Below, piece after piece: positions 24,501 through 39,500 of a DNA stretch of 64,000 nt. Every line of letters starts with the position of its first letter. Position 1 is the stretch's first letter. The position numbers and the translations under genes were made by a program. Origin of the DNA: Epiperipatus broadwayi. Its lineage: Eukaryota; Onychophora; Udeonychophora; Euonychophora; Peripatidae. The DNA is taken from positions 2,668,001-2,732,000 of the forward strand of contig JAQFVV010012446.1 in assembly GCA_028023455.1 (NCBI GenBank), read 5' to 3'. Under the pieces are notes generated by a model, which had not been told where the DNA came from, did not search any database, and was given only the letters and a program-made list of their open reading frames with translations.

Positions 24501-27500
24501 AAGTTTAATTTTTTTTTTATAATCATCTTTAAAATAATTTTGGACTTCTAATTTCATCTTTTTTTTTTGTGCAACTATATATTCTGAATTCTTTTTGCTA
24601 CATTAAAATTTCACACACTTAATTCTATTTTGCTGTGCTTTCACATTCTACATTTCTCCTTTTTTCCCCTACAAAAATGTAAATTGAGCAGAGTATAATT
24701 TTATTCCCCTTCCAATTGAATCTTTTCCATAACAGCGCAATCTGTATTTTTTGCAAACCATTAACTAGTAAATTTTTTCTTACTTATCCAAAAGCTAACT
24801 CTTTTTTCAAAATTAGAAAGTGAACTAATCTTCAACTACTCTTGTTAATGCTGATGATTTTTATAGACTACTTTGTTTTGGACTTTGCACCAGAATACTG
24901 TCTTAAAGTTCATTAAAAAAATACCCCCCCCCCCAATTAGGTATTTTTTCGTAGACTTTAACGTTAAATCAGTTAAAGTAATGTTATCCCAGTAAATAAG
25001 TTAAATCTCACTAACAGTGCTTCATTAATGATTCACGTGTTTTTGAACTTTGTTAATAAATTTTGCATATATATGTTGATATGATTTATGAAGTGTGTAA
25101 TTATACTTCTTTGATGTTTTTGTTTTTCCATTCAGTTTATAATGCATTTTCGGTACCATACATCATAATCGTAGCTATTTTCTTCACTATGTATTCTGTC
25201 TTATAGTGTATTTGTAGTAGTATATTGGACTATTTCCAACTATCTAGTATTAATTGTTAAATGTCTTCACAAAAATTCAAACAAACTTTTCAGATATATT
25301 CAACTGTCAATAAGAGTGCATAGTTTAATATATAAGACAAAGTTTTGAATGGTATTCGGTATTCATCTCTTCTACAAGTACTGCGGCCTGATCAGTGACA
25401 GAATTATCATGATGATTGAACCGGGGACCTTTAGATTTGGGAATATGGAATTTAAGGTGACAGAATAGCCTAGTTGGTTAGTGTCATCTTAAATTCAATA
25501 CTCACCAATCTAAAGATTCCAGGTTCAATTCCTGTTATTACTATCACTAGTCAGACCTACAATATCTAAAGAACAGAGAAGAATGCTATCACAATACTTG
25601 AATGTATATGGAAAGTTTAAATAAAGTTTGAATTTTTTTAAGACATAGATGATATAAATAATCTCAAGTAAAATAAAATTAAATTTTTAATAAATGTGTT
25701 TTGCCAGTTCTAACTTATGGATCTGAGACTTGGACACTTAGTAGAAGAGCAATACAGAGACTTCAAACTATTCAAAGAAGTATGGAGAGATGCAAATGCA
25801 ATGTATGGGTAAGAGAACAAACAGGTGTTACTGATCTCATTGAAAAAATTAAAAGACTGAAGTGGAGTTGGGCTGGACATATTGCTAGAAGAGATGATAA
25901 TAGATGGACAATTGAAATTTTAAACTGGATTCCAAGAGATTGTAAAAGACCCAGAAAGATACCACATGTGAGATGGATGGATGAAATGAAAAAGTGTGCA
26001 GGGATGATGTGGAGAAGAGAAGCTAAAGATCGGAGAAGATGGATTGAACTTGGAGAGACCTTCATCCTGCAGTGGATTGATAATGGTTGATGATGACAAG
26101 TAAAATGACATGATCATAAACTTTCAAATATATAACAATTACTGTTTGTGTGTAATAAATGTTTAGAATAATACTGTTGAAAGAAATAATTAGAACAAAA
26201 GGTAAAAATGATTTATATTCATGGTTTCTTTATAATGTGATTAATTTATATTTCTAAAAAAAGATTGATGCAATAGAATTTTTATAATAACACTTTTTAC
26301 TTAGAATTAAGGAAGAGATTTTCATACTTCAAAAGTAAATTTAAGAAGAAAAAAGTTTAAAAATTAAAGTTGAAATTATATACACAAACAAAAAGAAATA
26401 ATAGAATTATTGTTTTTGGGTTTTTTTTAAAAATCAAATTTAATAGAAAAATTATTATACTTTTTTTAACCCCTTTATTTTTTGCAATATCTTTTATTGT
26501 CTTTCTTATTCTTTCTAGCTTCCACTAACAAGCAATCTTCTTCAAAACTGCAATTGATGAATGCTTTATACTGGTTGTAATACTCATTTATATATATATG
26601 TTAATTACATTTTTTCCGGCATTATATATAATTTCTTGTTTTGACTAATGAACTAAATGCTATTAATAAAACTTTTGGGCACTCCTTCACATATCTTTCA
26701 TTAACTTTGTATTCTTGACAGTTTCGACCGTCAAGCGGCCTTTTTCAAAACTGTAATTGATAAATGCATTATGATGATTATTAATATTCATTTATATATA
26801 TATGCATTTTTCCCAGTATTATATATAATTTCTAGTCTTGATTAATGATGCTGTTAATAAATCTTTCAGCATTACTTTACCAGTTAGATTTCTCAGCCAG
26901 TGATAAAGTGACCAAAACGATCATTTCCCTGATGGATCATTTTGCATTGACTGAGTAATCTGGCAAATAAAGAGATGCTGAAAGGTTTATTAACAGCATG
27001 TGGGGGATTAGTCAAGTCCGGACATTACAAGAACAATATTCTAAACACGTGCATGTATATGCCTTACTTGCGTTCAAAAAATTATAATCAATTATAGTAC
27101 TATAAATCAGCACCCTTTGTTAATTCACAGTGCACTGATAAAGGATGTTTTTTTTACATATTCTGAATCTTTATAATTCATAGTACTATACAAAAGTTTT
27201 TGAATTATTATTTATTTAATTTAAAGAATAGAAAAGGGTTAGATGATTTTATAGGATATTATGATTTATTTAAAAGTAGATGGAAAAAATCAGCATAATG
27301 GATTAAATTTCTTTCCATTTTTGGTGATATGCATATAAAAATATGGATTTTTGTCAAGCGTTGTTAGCCGAGAGGTCATCGCAGCCGCCTTTCAATTAAG
27401 TGGTTGGCTGCAGACGGTTGTGGGTTCGCCTCCTGGCCGATGCTATGACATATGGAAAAAAATATGGATTTTTATATTTATATAAAAATATGGGATATAA

Positions 27501-30500
27501 ATGCATTCATAGCTATGTATAATGAATATATCTAAATATAATCTTGTAAATTTATTAAAAAAATATGTATATATATGTTTAGAATTATTGATATCTATAT
27601 GGGTTTAAAGAATTGCTATCTTAATATAAGCATAGCACTGATTGTAGTATATGAGTACGGAAGATTATGATCTGATCCAACATATGATGAGTGCTGGTTC
27701 AGCACAAAATACATGTTTTGGAAATAATTTATTTTTTTCACGTGTGTGGTCATTTGTATTGGTTGTTTGAGATGGAATGGAGGATGAGGACAGACTGTAA
27801 GTCCCAAGTTCAAATCGCTCTATTTACTATATTAAAACATTCATAATACTGAATGAATTGGTTAATTAGTTACATTTTATAAAATAATTTCAGATACTGT
27901 TCAGCGCTTGAAAACATTTCTTTATCTTGTATTCTTTTATTACTTATAAATTTTCATTATGTAATAAAAACAGATTTTACAAATATTTTATCTGATAAAA
28001 AGTAGATCAAATTTTAAAAGAAGATAGAATCATTTTATATTTAAAATTTTAAAAAAATTATATATATATATTAAGACATCAGTAAAGTTTTTTTTTTTAT
28101 TCTTCTTAAGATATATAAGGAATTCAAGCTCAGACTTTTACACAACTCTCAACTCTCCATGCCATCTCATATTGCCAACGCATCTGATCACACACATGTT
28201 GAAAAGATAAATAATCACCAATAGACGTATTTCGTGCTACACCAGCATTCATCAGTTGGTCCAATTACCATCATATGATGAAAATTGGTGATGATAAAAT
28301 GGCAAAATACATTATCTTAGTGATATTAAAAGATTATCTGTAATTTTATACATATGCTTTTTTTGTTTATACAGATATCAGCCATTTGTTACAGTAGGTT
28401 CTGACATTTTGCAATTGTAACATGTAGCATTTAGACTTTTATTTTTAAAGCAATTTTTGTATTTTTTTTTCCAAACTATTGAGTTAAGACAAAGGAAATG
28501 ACTGCCACGCTTTATGATCATTCAAAGAACTATGTTTATTGATTGATTTTTATTAGATTGGTTTTTAAAAAGACGTACAGAAAATTGTGTTTATTCAATA
28601 TCAAAGCAGAATCATAAACATTTTTTCAACATTCTTCAGTGATTTTTTTTTTACTTTTATACCTTTAAAAAAATAATTGGAAATGAATGCATTTTTAAGC
28701 AGCAAGAGTAATACCTACTTCCGCTTTTGGCAGCCATCTTTGCAACTGGTCTTACAAAAAGCGTCCCTTAGCGATTCAATTTCAGGAAGATAGGGACGAT
28801 TGTCCCCTTACCTTTACGTTTCTTATTCAAGGTAAGTCGGTTTTAATCATTATATATTATGGAAAGTGATAATATAATCGATAACTCGCAAATTAAGGTT
28901 AGCCCCGATCTCAGCATTCAATCTAGCAATGCAGTCATCGGTCGTAAATTTTATAGTCTTAGATCTAATCTAAATTCATCCAAAATAACTTCTACAACAA
29001 ATAAAAACCCACAAACCAATATTTCAAAAGAAAACAGCATCACAAATATCAACAAAAGTTTAGAAAATATTCAACTTACCCCTAATATAAGTAATAGCAT
29101 TAATATCTCATCAAGCGAAACTATTGAAATTCTTAAAAATTCAAGCAAAAACCAATCATCACCTCTCCGAAGACTTTACGCACCCTCAGAAGACTCTAAT
29201 GAGCAATTTACTTTGCCCAATAATACCCTGGAAACCATATCTGATAATAATAGACAAAATTACCGACAAGATGATTTCGGCGAATTTCTTAAAGTAAAAA
29301 CTTTTCCACCAGAGGTCGACAAAACCAGTGCTGTCACATTACAGTTTGTCAACAGTAAATTTAAAAATCAAAAAGAAGAAATAAATTTTAAAACCGATAA
29401 ATCACATTCCAGAACAAACAAAGATTATAGCGCAGAACAATCCATTGCTACTTCAGCCAACTTACAATCTAATCCAATTTCTTCAATACCAATATTGAAA
29501 AATTCCTCTACGTACGCAAATATTGTAAGGTCTAAAAATTCTGAGAGCATCTCCGACAATATTAAGGCCGATAATTTCAATGAACTATATTTGAATATCT
29601 CAGAACTAGACATAGAACAAGAATCAAACACTTTGGAAATGTTTCATTTAATATAAATGAACTTAATGACGACATGTTCCTAAAAATAAATAATGAGTTC
29701 AACAAAACGATTCCCAATAGCCTATATAAATCGTTTGCTAACTACTACAGCGATAAATCGTTAATCTTAGCTATAACAAATCAACAATGTGCTCTATATA
29801 AGTTCCCTCTAGAACAGCTATACAGTCTAATCAATCAAAAACAATTAGGCAGAGGCATTCATATGATTCTTAATCATCCCAATGACCGCTATGTTATCGT
29901 TGAGTTTAAAACGTGGGCGGACCGTATGAACTTTAAAAATAAATACAGATCTTTAGGAAATTTTATACTATGCTCCATAGATATGAACCGTCCTGTTACA
30001 CTATCCGGCAGAATCCAAAACTGCCTTGCCCACTTGAAAGAACAAGAACTACAAGACATCCTTATTAATTATGGTTCAGTTAGCAAATTTAAACATCTAT
30101 TAAACCCTCACTGTGAAGATCAAATCCTGTCCAATACAGTTATCTTCACACTTACATTGAAGAAAAACATTATACCCACTGACATACCCACTATTATTAC
30201 TGCAAGAGGCTCTCCTATGGTTTTGACTTTCAGGGGAGTACATCCACAATGTTTCTTCTGCCTTCAAAGAACACACCTCATTAAAGATTGTGCAGCAAGA
30301 ATATGTACACACTGTGGTTTTAAAAAGAATAAAGTTCACAGATGTCCTGGTAGACCTACTAACACGGCTTTCACATCCTTAAATAGACAATCACCACATG
30401 GACCTAATTCAATCAGCAACCTCACAAACCCAGACAACCTGAGTCAAATAAATCCTCCAACAAACCCTTTCACATCCAAACCTATCTTTCAAAATGAAAA

Positions 30501-33500
30501 TATTCAAGAAAGAACAAACGACAACCTCTACACTAATAATAGTGAATCAGAGATCCAAGCAATTACATATACTGCGCCTAAACCAATCACTCAAACCGAT
30601 AAGACTAAAGATCTTACATACGATACATATTATACTAATCCCCGAGAAACAATACTAGGCTAAACTCTTGATACAAAAAAAGGCAATATGACCAAACCAC
30701 CTGACGAGAGCAAGGAAAATACAAGCGATGAAGAAAATACACTCAAAAAATTTCAAAACAATCCATCCATAACAACTCCCACCCAGTCTAAAACCACTGA
30801 TACATCTTTATGTGGGTCAGTTAAGTCCAGTAAACCTAAACAAAGTGATCCACAAACTGTCCTCAATTCTTCAACTCCTGCAATAATTAACCATCCAGAT
30901 GAAAAGACTTGTCAAACACACAACCCGAAAGTCAGCATAGTTAATGTTTCCCAACAGTTACAGCAAACCGAAAATGACTCAGGTCTAAAATTTAAAACAA
31001 ATTCCTATAACAATAAAAAAACACTTTTATCAAAAGAACAGGAAAATGAAAAAAACACTATTAAACTTAAAAACCCTCAAAAAACCGACACAACAAATAC
31101 CCAAAATACAAATAAGAAAATTAAAAGAAAATCAATTCGTTCAGATAAATCAAGCTCTGATGATGATAGCGCCCATCTGATACATTACTCACCTCCACCC
31201 TCTAACAAACAAATTTCAGATATATCAAGCACAAAGCCTCGCAAATCCATAGAAAAAAGAGGAAAACCATGGATCCTACAACCATTGATACCATTGATCC
31301 TTCTGACGAATCTCAGACAGATTACACTACTTCATCAGACACCGAAGACTTCATGGATGCGTTTCCTCAACCAACAACTATATCACCAATCCATCCACAA
31401 ATTCAATCACAAGACTCTGATTGCCAAACAACATCAGACCTCATTAAAATGGAGATGTCCCACATTGACTTGGTACACTTTGTTGAGGACGGTTTGGATT
31501 AATCTATCATGTTCTGCAAAATTGCTGGCATTAACATTCGCGGCATCAACTCAATTGATAGAGTTCTAGCTATTAAAAACTGGCTCTCGCTCTGCTCCCC
31601 TCATATACTTCTTATGGGTGAAACTAAATATCACCATAAGACCGATCATAAAATACTATCTCTTCTCTCAACTCTCGGATTTACTAGATTTTCCATAGGC
31701 CATTCTGCTTCAGGTGGAGTCGGTATTCTGCTCAGCAAGTCAACACCACCAAACAGTTTTAGCATTCTATTCCTAGATGCCAATATTATTATCATAGAAA
31801 TAGACTATTGGGGTTATCCGATCATCATAGCTTATATATATACAGCCAAAGACACCTCTCAATATCTAAAAATAATCCACATCCTAAATGCCATCAACGC
31901 TAACAGAGCCTCCCCTACTATTCTTCTGGGAGACTTTAACACCACATACAATGACTTCAACAAGAGATTTTTGCATCTAATAAATCGCAGATTAATGTGT
32001 GGAGAGGGCTTCTTCCCTCCCGAAGCCTACTCTTTCTATACTAAAACTAAAAAGTCCCTGATTGATTTGGTTTACTACACCCCAGACCTCCATTTCAACC
32101 TTGATGCAGCCTTGGCCCCTGTTGCTTTCTCTGATCATATGGCTCTAATCTTACAACTTACACCTATTTCAATCCCTGCACCTATTGATGGACCTGGTAA
32201 AACCATGCACATGATCACCCAATCAAATATGACCGAAGCGATAGTATCTGAGGCATACATCCTTTTCCAGAAAATAAACATCCTTTCCCTTCCTGCTGAG
32301 GAGGGCCGGTTTTCCTTCATCGGAATACTCAATCCATATTAAATCACCACGCCAGGAAAATCAAAAGACCTAATGGCCTTCTAAATGATCTAACAGACAT
32401 TAATATACAACTTCAAGCTTTACAGCAAAATTTCACAAATACAGAAAAAATCATCTTCCTTAAAAATCTCTACAAAATCAAGCAAAAGTCCCTTGCAGAA
32501 TATATATCCATCAGAAGAGCCAAATGTTTCTTAGCACAACAACACTGCTGGACGAGAGACTACCTTAGATGTGCACTGGGGTACAATAAAAAACAAATCA
32601 CTCCCTTATCCATTAATTCTAATGGAACCAATCTCGTTGGCTTTCCAATGATGCAGCACATCAAACAATTCTGCCAATTAATGCAAAAAGATGGAGCTCC
32701 TCCTATAAACAGCTGGTTGGATGTTGGTGACCCCGGCGAACATGGCATCACAGAAATCCAAATCAAAAAGAAGATAACATCTCTCCCTGACGGTGTTCAT
32801 CCTGGCCTTCATGGCATCCCAAATTTCCTTCTCAAACACCTCAGTCAATTCACTGTGCCAATTATTAAAAAAATGATTGATCACCTAGCCTCCGGCAACA
32901 GAAACATAACAGATCTTTACCCAGTGGCACTCGTGCCTTTTATTAAAAAAGCAAAACCACTAAACAACATTAACAATATCCGACCAATTTCCATGACCCC
33001 ATTGCTTATCAAGATAATTGAGTCAGTCATTAAAGATCAAATCCAAACTCAAATCCTTAGCCATATCTCGTCAAACCAATACGGAAAAAAGGGATCATCA
33101 ACCTCGCATGCTATGTCCAATGTAACTGCACTATTCAATTACATCAAAGGACATCGTAAATCAAAACCTATTGCTGTCCAGCTGGATGTTGCGGCAGCAT
33201 TTGATTCAGTCCAGATAAATATCCTCCTGGATATTCTGTCGGAATGTGACATTCCAGCCGGGATTGTTCAGATGATCAGCAATCTGCTCAACAACAGAGA
33301 GATTTTTCTCTCTCTTGATGGCAAGATCACACCAGGCTTCAAGCCATACAAGTCGATCGCTCAAGGATCTCCACTCAGTGCCCTTTTCTTCACAGCATAC
33401 ATCAACCCTCTTCTGATGGATGTAGAAAAAAACCTCCCTGGAATTTTCCTTCCCTCTCTCAATAAAAACTTCAATGTATTTGCATATATAGATGACATCA

Positions 33501-36500
33501 TGGTTGTTCTTCCCACCATTAAATACCTTCCCCATCTCATGAACATCTTAAACAGAAATACAGCGAAACTTGGCCTACAAATAAACTTTAACAAATCTTC
33601 CATCTGGAAGATTATGTCTGGTAAACAAATTAACTCTCCCTTTTCTGCAAAACCCCAAAGATACCTAGGTTTCCCAATCTTCAAAACACCAACTGCAATG
33701 GCAAGAGAGATTCAAGATGCAATCCTCCATTCAACTGAAGCCATCACCACTTCACTCTCTAGAGTATACCTTTCATTATATGGAAAGGTTGGCCTCCTCA
33801 ACATGATCATAATGCCAAAAATCTCATATTACCTTCCATTCGTAAAAATGTCTAACAGTTTCAAAATAAAATCAACCGATTATGTACCAAACTTCTTTGG
33901 AGATAAGGACAGTTGCTATTAGCTTGCGAGGCATCCAACGACCACGCGGGTTCAATGGACTGTCATTCCACTCAATACAAGCAATAATTTTACAGAAAAC
34001 CCCCAACACTCTACATAATCTGATCCTCTCCTGTGGATACTCCAACATTATTAAAAAAATTACACCGACAGATCGTCCTCCGCCCTCTGCCAGTTCATGG
34101 ATAGCCTCCCTAATAGACCACCTACAACTTTATAACCCAATAATGCCCTTTAACCTTAACAAAAAAATCACCTTATGGGAAGCATACAATATAATCAACT
34201 ATAATCAACAACCCATAAAAACCAGCCTAAAAGTAACCAACCAAAGACTCATTTCACACTTTAAAAGATGGAGTCTGGAACCCAAATTCCTTGACTTCAT
34301 CATTAAAATAAATCTTAATGCGCTTCCCACGAATTGGTTCCTTTATCACCGAAGAGGTTTTACCAGCATTGACCCTATATGTGGTCTGTGTGCTCGTGAA
34401 GATGAAACCATAGACCATATTATACACCGGTGCCCAAGACTTAAAACACTGAAAGATATAATTATAATCAATTCCAACATAAGACCTGATATGATTTTCT
34501 CACTTGAAAATGCCATTCATAATGGTTTTTTTTCAATAAGAAGGCTTTCTACCTTTGTCCTTTATTCCATATGGATAGTGAGATGCAAAACTCTCATGGA
34601 ATTACCCCCGCCACAAATCATACCATTGTTTTATCAAACGCTCAAAAAAATCAAGAAACGTGACCAGCTCCTGGCCTCCAGTAAAGTCTTTGATGACACC
34701 TGGTCTTTAACTGCACTTTCCTTTTCCTGATTATCAACTCCCACCTACCCAGCATTATAGAATAGGAAATTCTAAAAGAAAATATTCATGTTTATATAAA
34801 AATGCTTATTCCATTAATCAAGTTATTAGAATCTCATCACTATACCTAACCACATAAGAGTATACAAAATCTAGCCAGATAACAAATAGAACATTATACA
34901 ATCATATTATTGTACAATTTATTCATTTATCTATCCTTTATTAGTATGTAATCACTATTTATTGTTAATAAAATTTTTGTTGAAAATGAAGAGTAATACC
35001 TGTGCATCACAATAAAAGTAGATTCTGTAATTTTTGGAGAAGGGTGATCTGTAATTTTTGGAGAAGGTGATCGTTCAATAACAAAAAAAAAAACGATATT
35101 TTGTAGAAATTAAGAACTTTACTAATAATGATCAAAGTAAGAAAAATTTATTACTAATTTACTGAATGTTTCTCTTATTTAATAAAAAGTTTTTTAGAAA
35201 ATATTAGCTTATTTATTTTGAGAATTAGTACATATGTGAAATAAATTTCCCCATGTCAAAAAAAAAAACCCTATTTATATCGTCATTTTCAATCATTAGC
35301 GATCCTCTACAAATATATCAAAATATTTCAAGTACATACCGCTCTCTGAAATAAATAATCAGACATCATCTCACCTCAAATCTTAATAAATTTTCATATA
35401 CGCCCTCTATGAAATAAATATTTTAAGATGCGAACTCTAATAATTATGTATATAATTAGTTGTTTACAGATGCAGGTTCTAAACATTTATTCCATAGAGG
35501 GCTTTCTGAAAATTTCTTTACATTTGAGGTGAATTGATATATATAAACTGTATATATAAACATATTTTTTTTATTGAGATAAACAATATTTTAAATATTA
35601 AAAACCAAGCACCAAAATGATAGTTATCAATATATTAATAAAAGTCATCATCAACCATTATCAATCCATTGCAGGATGAAGGTCTCCAAGTTCAATCCAT
35701 CTTTTCCTATCTTTAGCTTCTTTTCTCCACATCACCCCTGCACACTTTCTATTTCATCCGTCCATCTCACATGTGGTCTCTTTCTGGGTCTTTTACAATC
35801 TCTTGGAATCCAGTTTAAAATTTCAATTGTCCATCTATTATCATCTCTTCTAACAATATGTCCAGCCCAAATCCACTTCAGACTTTTAATTTTTTCAATG
35901 AGGTCAGTAACATCTGTTTGTTCTCTTACCCATACATTGCATTTTCAATCCCTTCTTGTTACTCCCAACATGCATCTCTCCAAAGTATTTCTTAGTATTT
36001 CTAAATTTTTAATCGGGTCCAACTTACTTATTTATTAAAGTGCTTAGGATTTATGATATTTTTAAGGAGTCACTAAAATCTATTAAGTTTTGACTAAAAT
36101 AGAAAAAATAAAATGTTGAAGTATTTATTTTATAATAAATATTTTATTAATAGCGATACTGTGATAAGTGAGATGCTGTAAAGGCGTGTCTCTTATGCCC
36201 TTGATATTTATACGGCCTACAAAAACGTTTATTTTTGCTGTAATAAGAAACATTTAAATATCTCATAGTAATAATTTATTTTCAAGCCTTTTTTGAATAA
36301 AAATATGGTTACATAGACTGAATATTAATACTTGAAATATAAATAAATATACTTGAAATTCAAATCAAAAAAGGTCAATCACATATTAATCGCTAAATTA
36401 ATATAATCTTTTATTGAGGCTTATTAACTTATAAGAAAAAATGAATATATTGTATATTTGGATAACACCATTTTGACATGCAAATAGAAATTTGTGTAAA

Positions 36501-39500
36501 TTTTAAGTGACATTTTATAGTTAAATTCTTAACTTTCCTTATCATTAGGCAGGTTTTATTAATTCACTTTCTATAAAGAAAGATAAATTAATATTGTTTG
36601 TCATTTAATGAAAGTAGATAATTGTAATTAAATTTTAATTTGAAAAATAATTACTCCTTTATGTAAAAATCGATTTGCATCTTTTTGATATGTACTTTGA
36701 GAAAATTTATAATTCGTTTTTTTTTTTTTAATCTGTGCGGCAGAAAACTACCCAATTATTGTTTTCTTTTCAGGAAATAATCTCGACCTAGTGATGCTTT
36801 AATATATTTTTTAGATCTAGAAAATGTTTATATTAATAATTTGTATTAATCATTCATTAGACTAGAGATTATCCAATAATGAATAATATTTCTGTAGTGT
36901 AATTTTCACTACGCCACTCTATCTGCTTTTAACATCTTTAGGTAGGGCATAATGGTTTTTATCCACTTTTGACACTTTAAGGAAGGACGTAATCATAAAC
37001 ATATGACCAAAGTGTCAAAGTTGTGTGAGGACAGCAAATTTGACACATCAGTTAAACTAGTAATTTGCTATCTGTTTATATACTGAACAATGATAAAGCT
37101 ATGGGTATGAGATTGTGTTCTGAGCCAATTGATGAATGCTGGTTCAGTATGAAATATGCATCTTGGGGGATCAGATCTTTTTGACATATCTTTGGTCATA
37201 TGTTTATGATTACATCCTTCTACAAGGTGGTAAAAGTGGGTAGAAACCAGTACCTACTTTGCATGAGATTGGTGTAGTGAAAATTACATTACAGAAATAT
37301 TATTCATTACTGTATTTATATTTCAATCATTGGTTTTGTTTTGGAAATTATTTAGTTTTCAAACACCTGTCATGAGATTTTATATAGCTATTCATAGGTA
37401 GCATGGTTTGATTTTTGTTATTTATGTGTCTGTAATATTCAGATTTTCATGAAATGTTGCGTTATCAAATTAAAGTAAGAAAATAGGATTAAAGATAAAT
37501 GCTAAAAAGACTAAATAATGTTTAATGAATTATCTCAAAAAAAGAAAATAAAGATTCATAATAATAACTATTATTAATACAGGCAAAACTCTCTATACGT
37601 ATTGCCACTCAGTACAAGCCAGAGTAATCAATGGATCCCAGAAGGCTTGCACTGAGTGGCAATATGTATAGAGAGTTTTAATAACAGTTATAAGCAAGCA
37701 GAAGAAATGGTGATCATGTGGTGTTTATTGGCTTAAAACCAGTCCTGCCTAATAGGATAGTGCTGGCTATGGTTATTAAAGAACCAAAGACACCAAAATG
37801 TATGGGTACTGAACAGAGTTTAGACCTATATGACTATATAAGCTGATGAGCTTGAAAATATTAAAGTGTTTTCAATTTAAGTCTCATAGTTTTATAAGTA
37901 AGTAGAGATAAAAGGTGGCTGCTGGAGGGTTGCATTAGATCCTAAGATCTAGGTGCAGTGCTCTTAGATCCAAAGCTCCTCACTGTCGAAGGCCACAAGC
38001 CAGAAACTAGTCTTCGAGATTTTGGATGAGTAGGCACTAGATGGGGATTTAATGCATAAGCCTTCTGGTATCCATTGATTACTCTGGCTTGTACTGAGTG
38101 GCAATACTATATGGAGAGTTTTGCCTGTTTTAATAATAGTTAAGAGCATGCATAAGAAATAGTGATCATGTGATGTTTATTAGCTTAAAGTTAATAACTA
38201 CAAATTCTTTGATCAGATTATTAATACAGATGGAAATATGAAAACTAATCATTAAATTAAACTTGAATGGAGTGCTTTTTTTGCAGAAATAACTTACTAT
38301 CTAAAGGAAATGTGCTTATGTATTTGAACAGGAAGGTTTTAAATGCATGCATTTTTACCAGTTCTTATTTGTGGATTTGAACAGAAGAGCAATACAGACA
38401 CTCCAGATTCCTCAACAAAATACGGAGAAATGTATGTTGGAGTAACAAGAAGGGATCAACATGGGTGAGAGAACAATTGAGTATTTCTGATGTTATTGAA
38501 AGAATTGAGAAACTGAAATGTCATGCTGTACATATTACTAGAAGAGGAGATAGTAGATGGACAATTGAAATCTTAAACTGGATTCCAAGAGACTATAAAA
38601 TATCTAAAAAAAGATCACATATGAAATGGATGAAATAATGAAGTGGGTTAGGATGATGTGAAGAGAGACTACAGATGAAAGAAACTGGATTAAACTTGGG
38701 AAGACCATCTTGCAATGTGGTTGAAAATGATGATGTTGAATATTATAGACAATTTGAATTTAGAATTTGTGTGAAATTAAAGTTTTCCTTATATTGTTTT
38801 GACCATTTATTTTTCACTTCATTTACAAAATACTTATTTCACTAATATTCTATGTCTCTAAGGAGTTTTTGATGAAAATCATTTGATCATCTCCATATTT
38901 TAGGGCATTTAACACGATCTTTGTAATATCAGGATTTGAATCTCTATTGATTTTGGGATGTTTAGCAATTTTTTATTTTGATATCACCAGTATCAATCCT
39001 TTAGATTCAATTTATGAATCCACATATATTCGGAGGAAATTTGAACATTTGTATCTTTTCAGATATGATCTTTAAGAAACATTAAATTAATTAAGGAAAT
39101 TAACATTAATGATGCCTATGTAGCAATATTTTATGACCAGGAAAATAATTCAATCTTTTATTGTTGCCTTTTTTCATTCTTATTGTCATTTATACTTTAT
39201 ATTTAGTAAAAATTTTGGATTTTAAATTTTGAAAAAGAATATTTTTCTATATTATGCTAGTTCTAGCAGATAATTGCTGTATTGTTGGAATTGGAATGGA
39301 ACGTGGATTTTTCATAATCTGTTCTACTAAAATTGAGAATAGCAATAAGGTTTTTATTTCTCCTTTTGTTATTTATGATATATGGGCTTGTTCAGCCTCA
39401 AAGAAGCTTCTTTTCCGTAATAAGCAGAATTCTTTATTGATTACATTAATGTAAAGATGCTTTAACCATAAACACTAACTGAATGATGACAGATAAGAGG

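Larger units (their letters stand above)
28717..34988 (+). mobile_element. Full-length APE-type non-LTR retrotransposon
   Basis: The element is about 6.27 kb and bounded by the perfect 13-bp duplication. It has a 5' UTR (28717-28858) starting acttccgcttttggcagcca, ORF1 (28859-31502), ORF2 (31509-34730) and a 3' UTR ending aatttttgttgaaaatg, with no poly(A) tail. It sits in the same orientation as the host gene, inside its long intron. Gag-like zinc knuckles, an AP endonuclease, a reverse transcriptase and a C-terminal CCHC-like motif without RNase H suggest the Jockey/R1/CR1-like range. I cannot fix the clade without an alignment. Five lesions interrupt the two ORFs. Confidence 0.92.

Noticed and set aside
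25772-26117. Minus-strand open frames of 97 and 65 aa
   Set aside because: They are antisense shadows of the RTE reverse transcriptase tail on the plus strand.
35676-36038. 120-aa plus-strand open frame
   Set aside because: It is the antisense of the RTE copy on the minus strand, which carries the recognisable family motifs.
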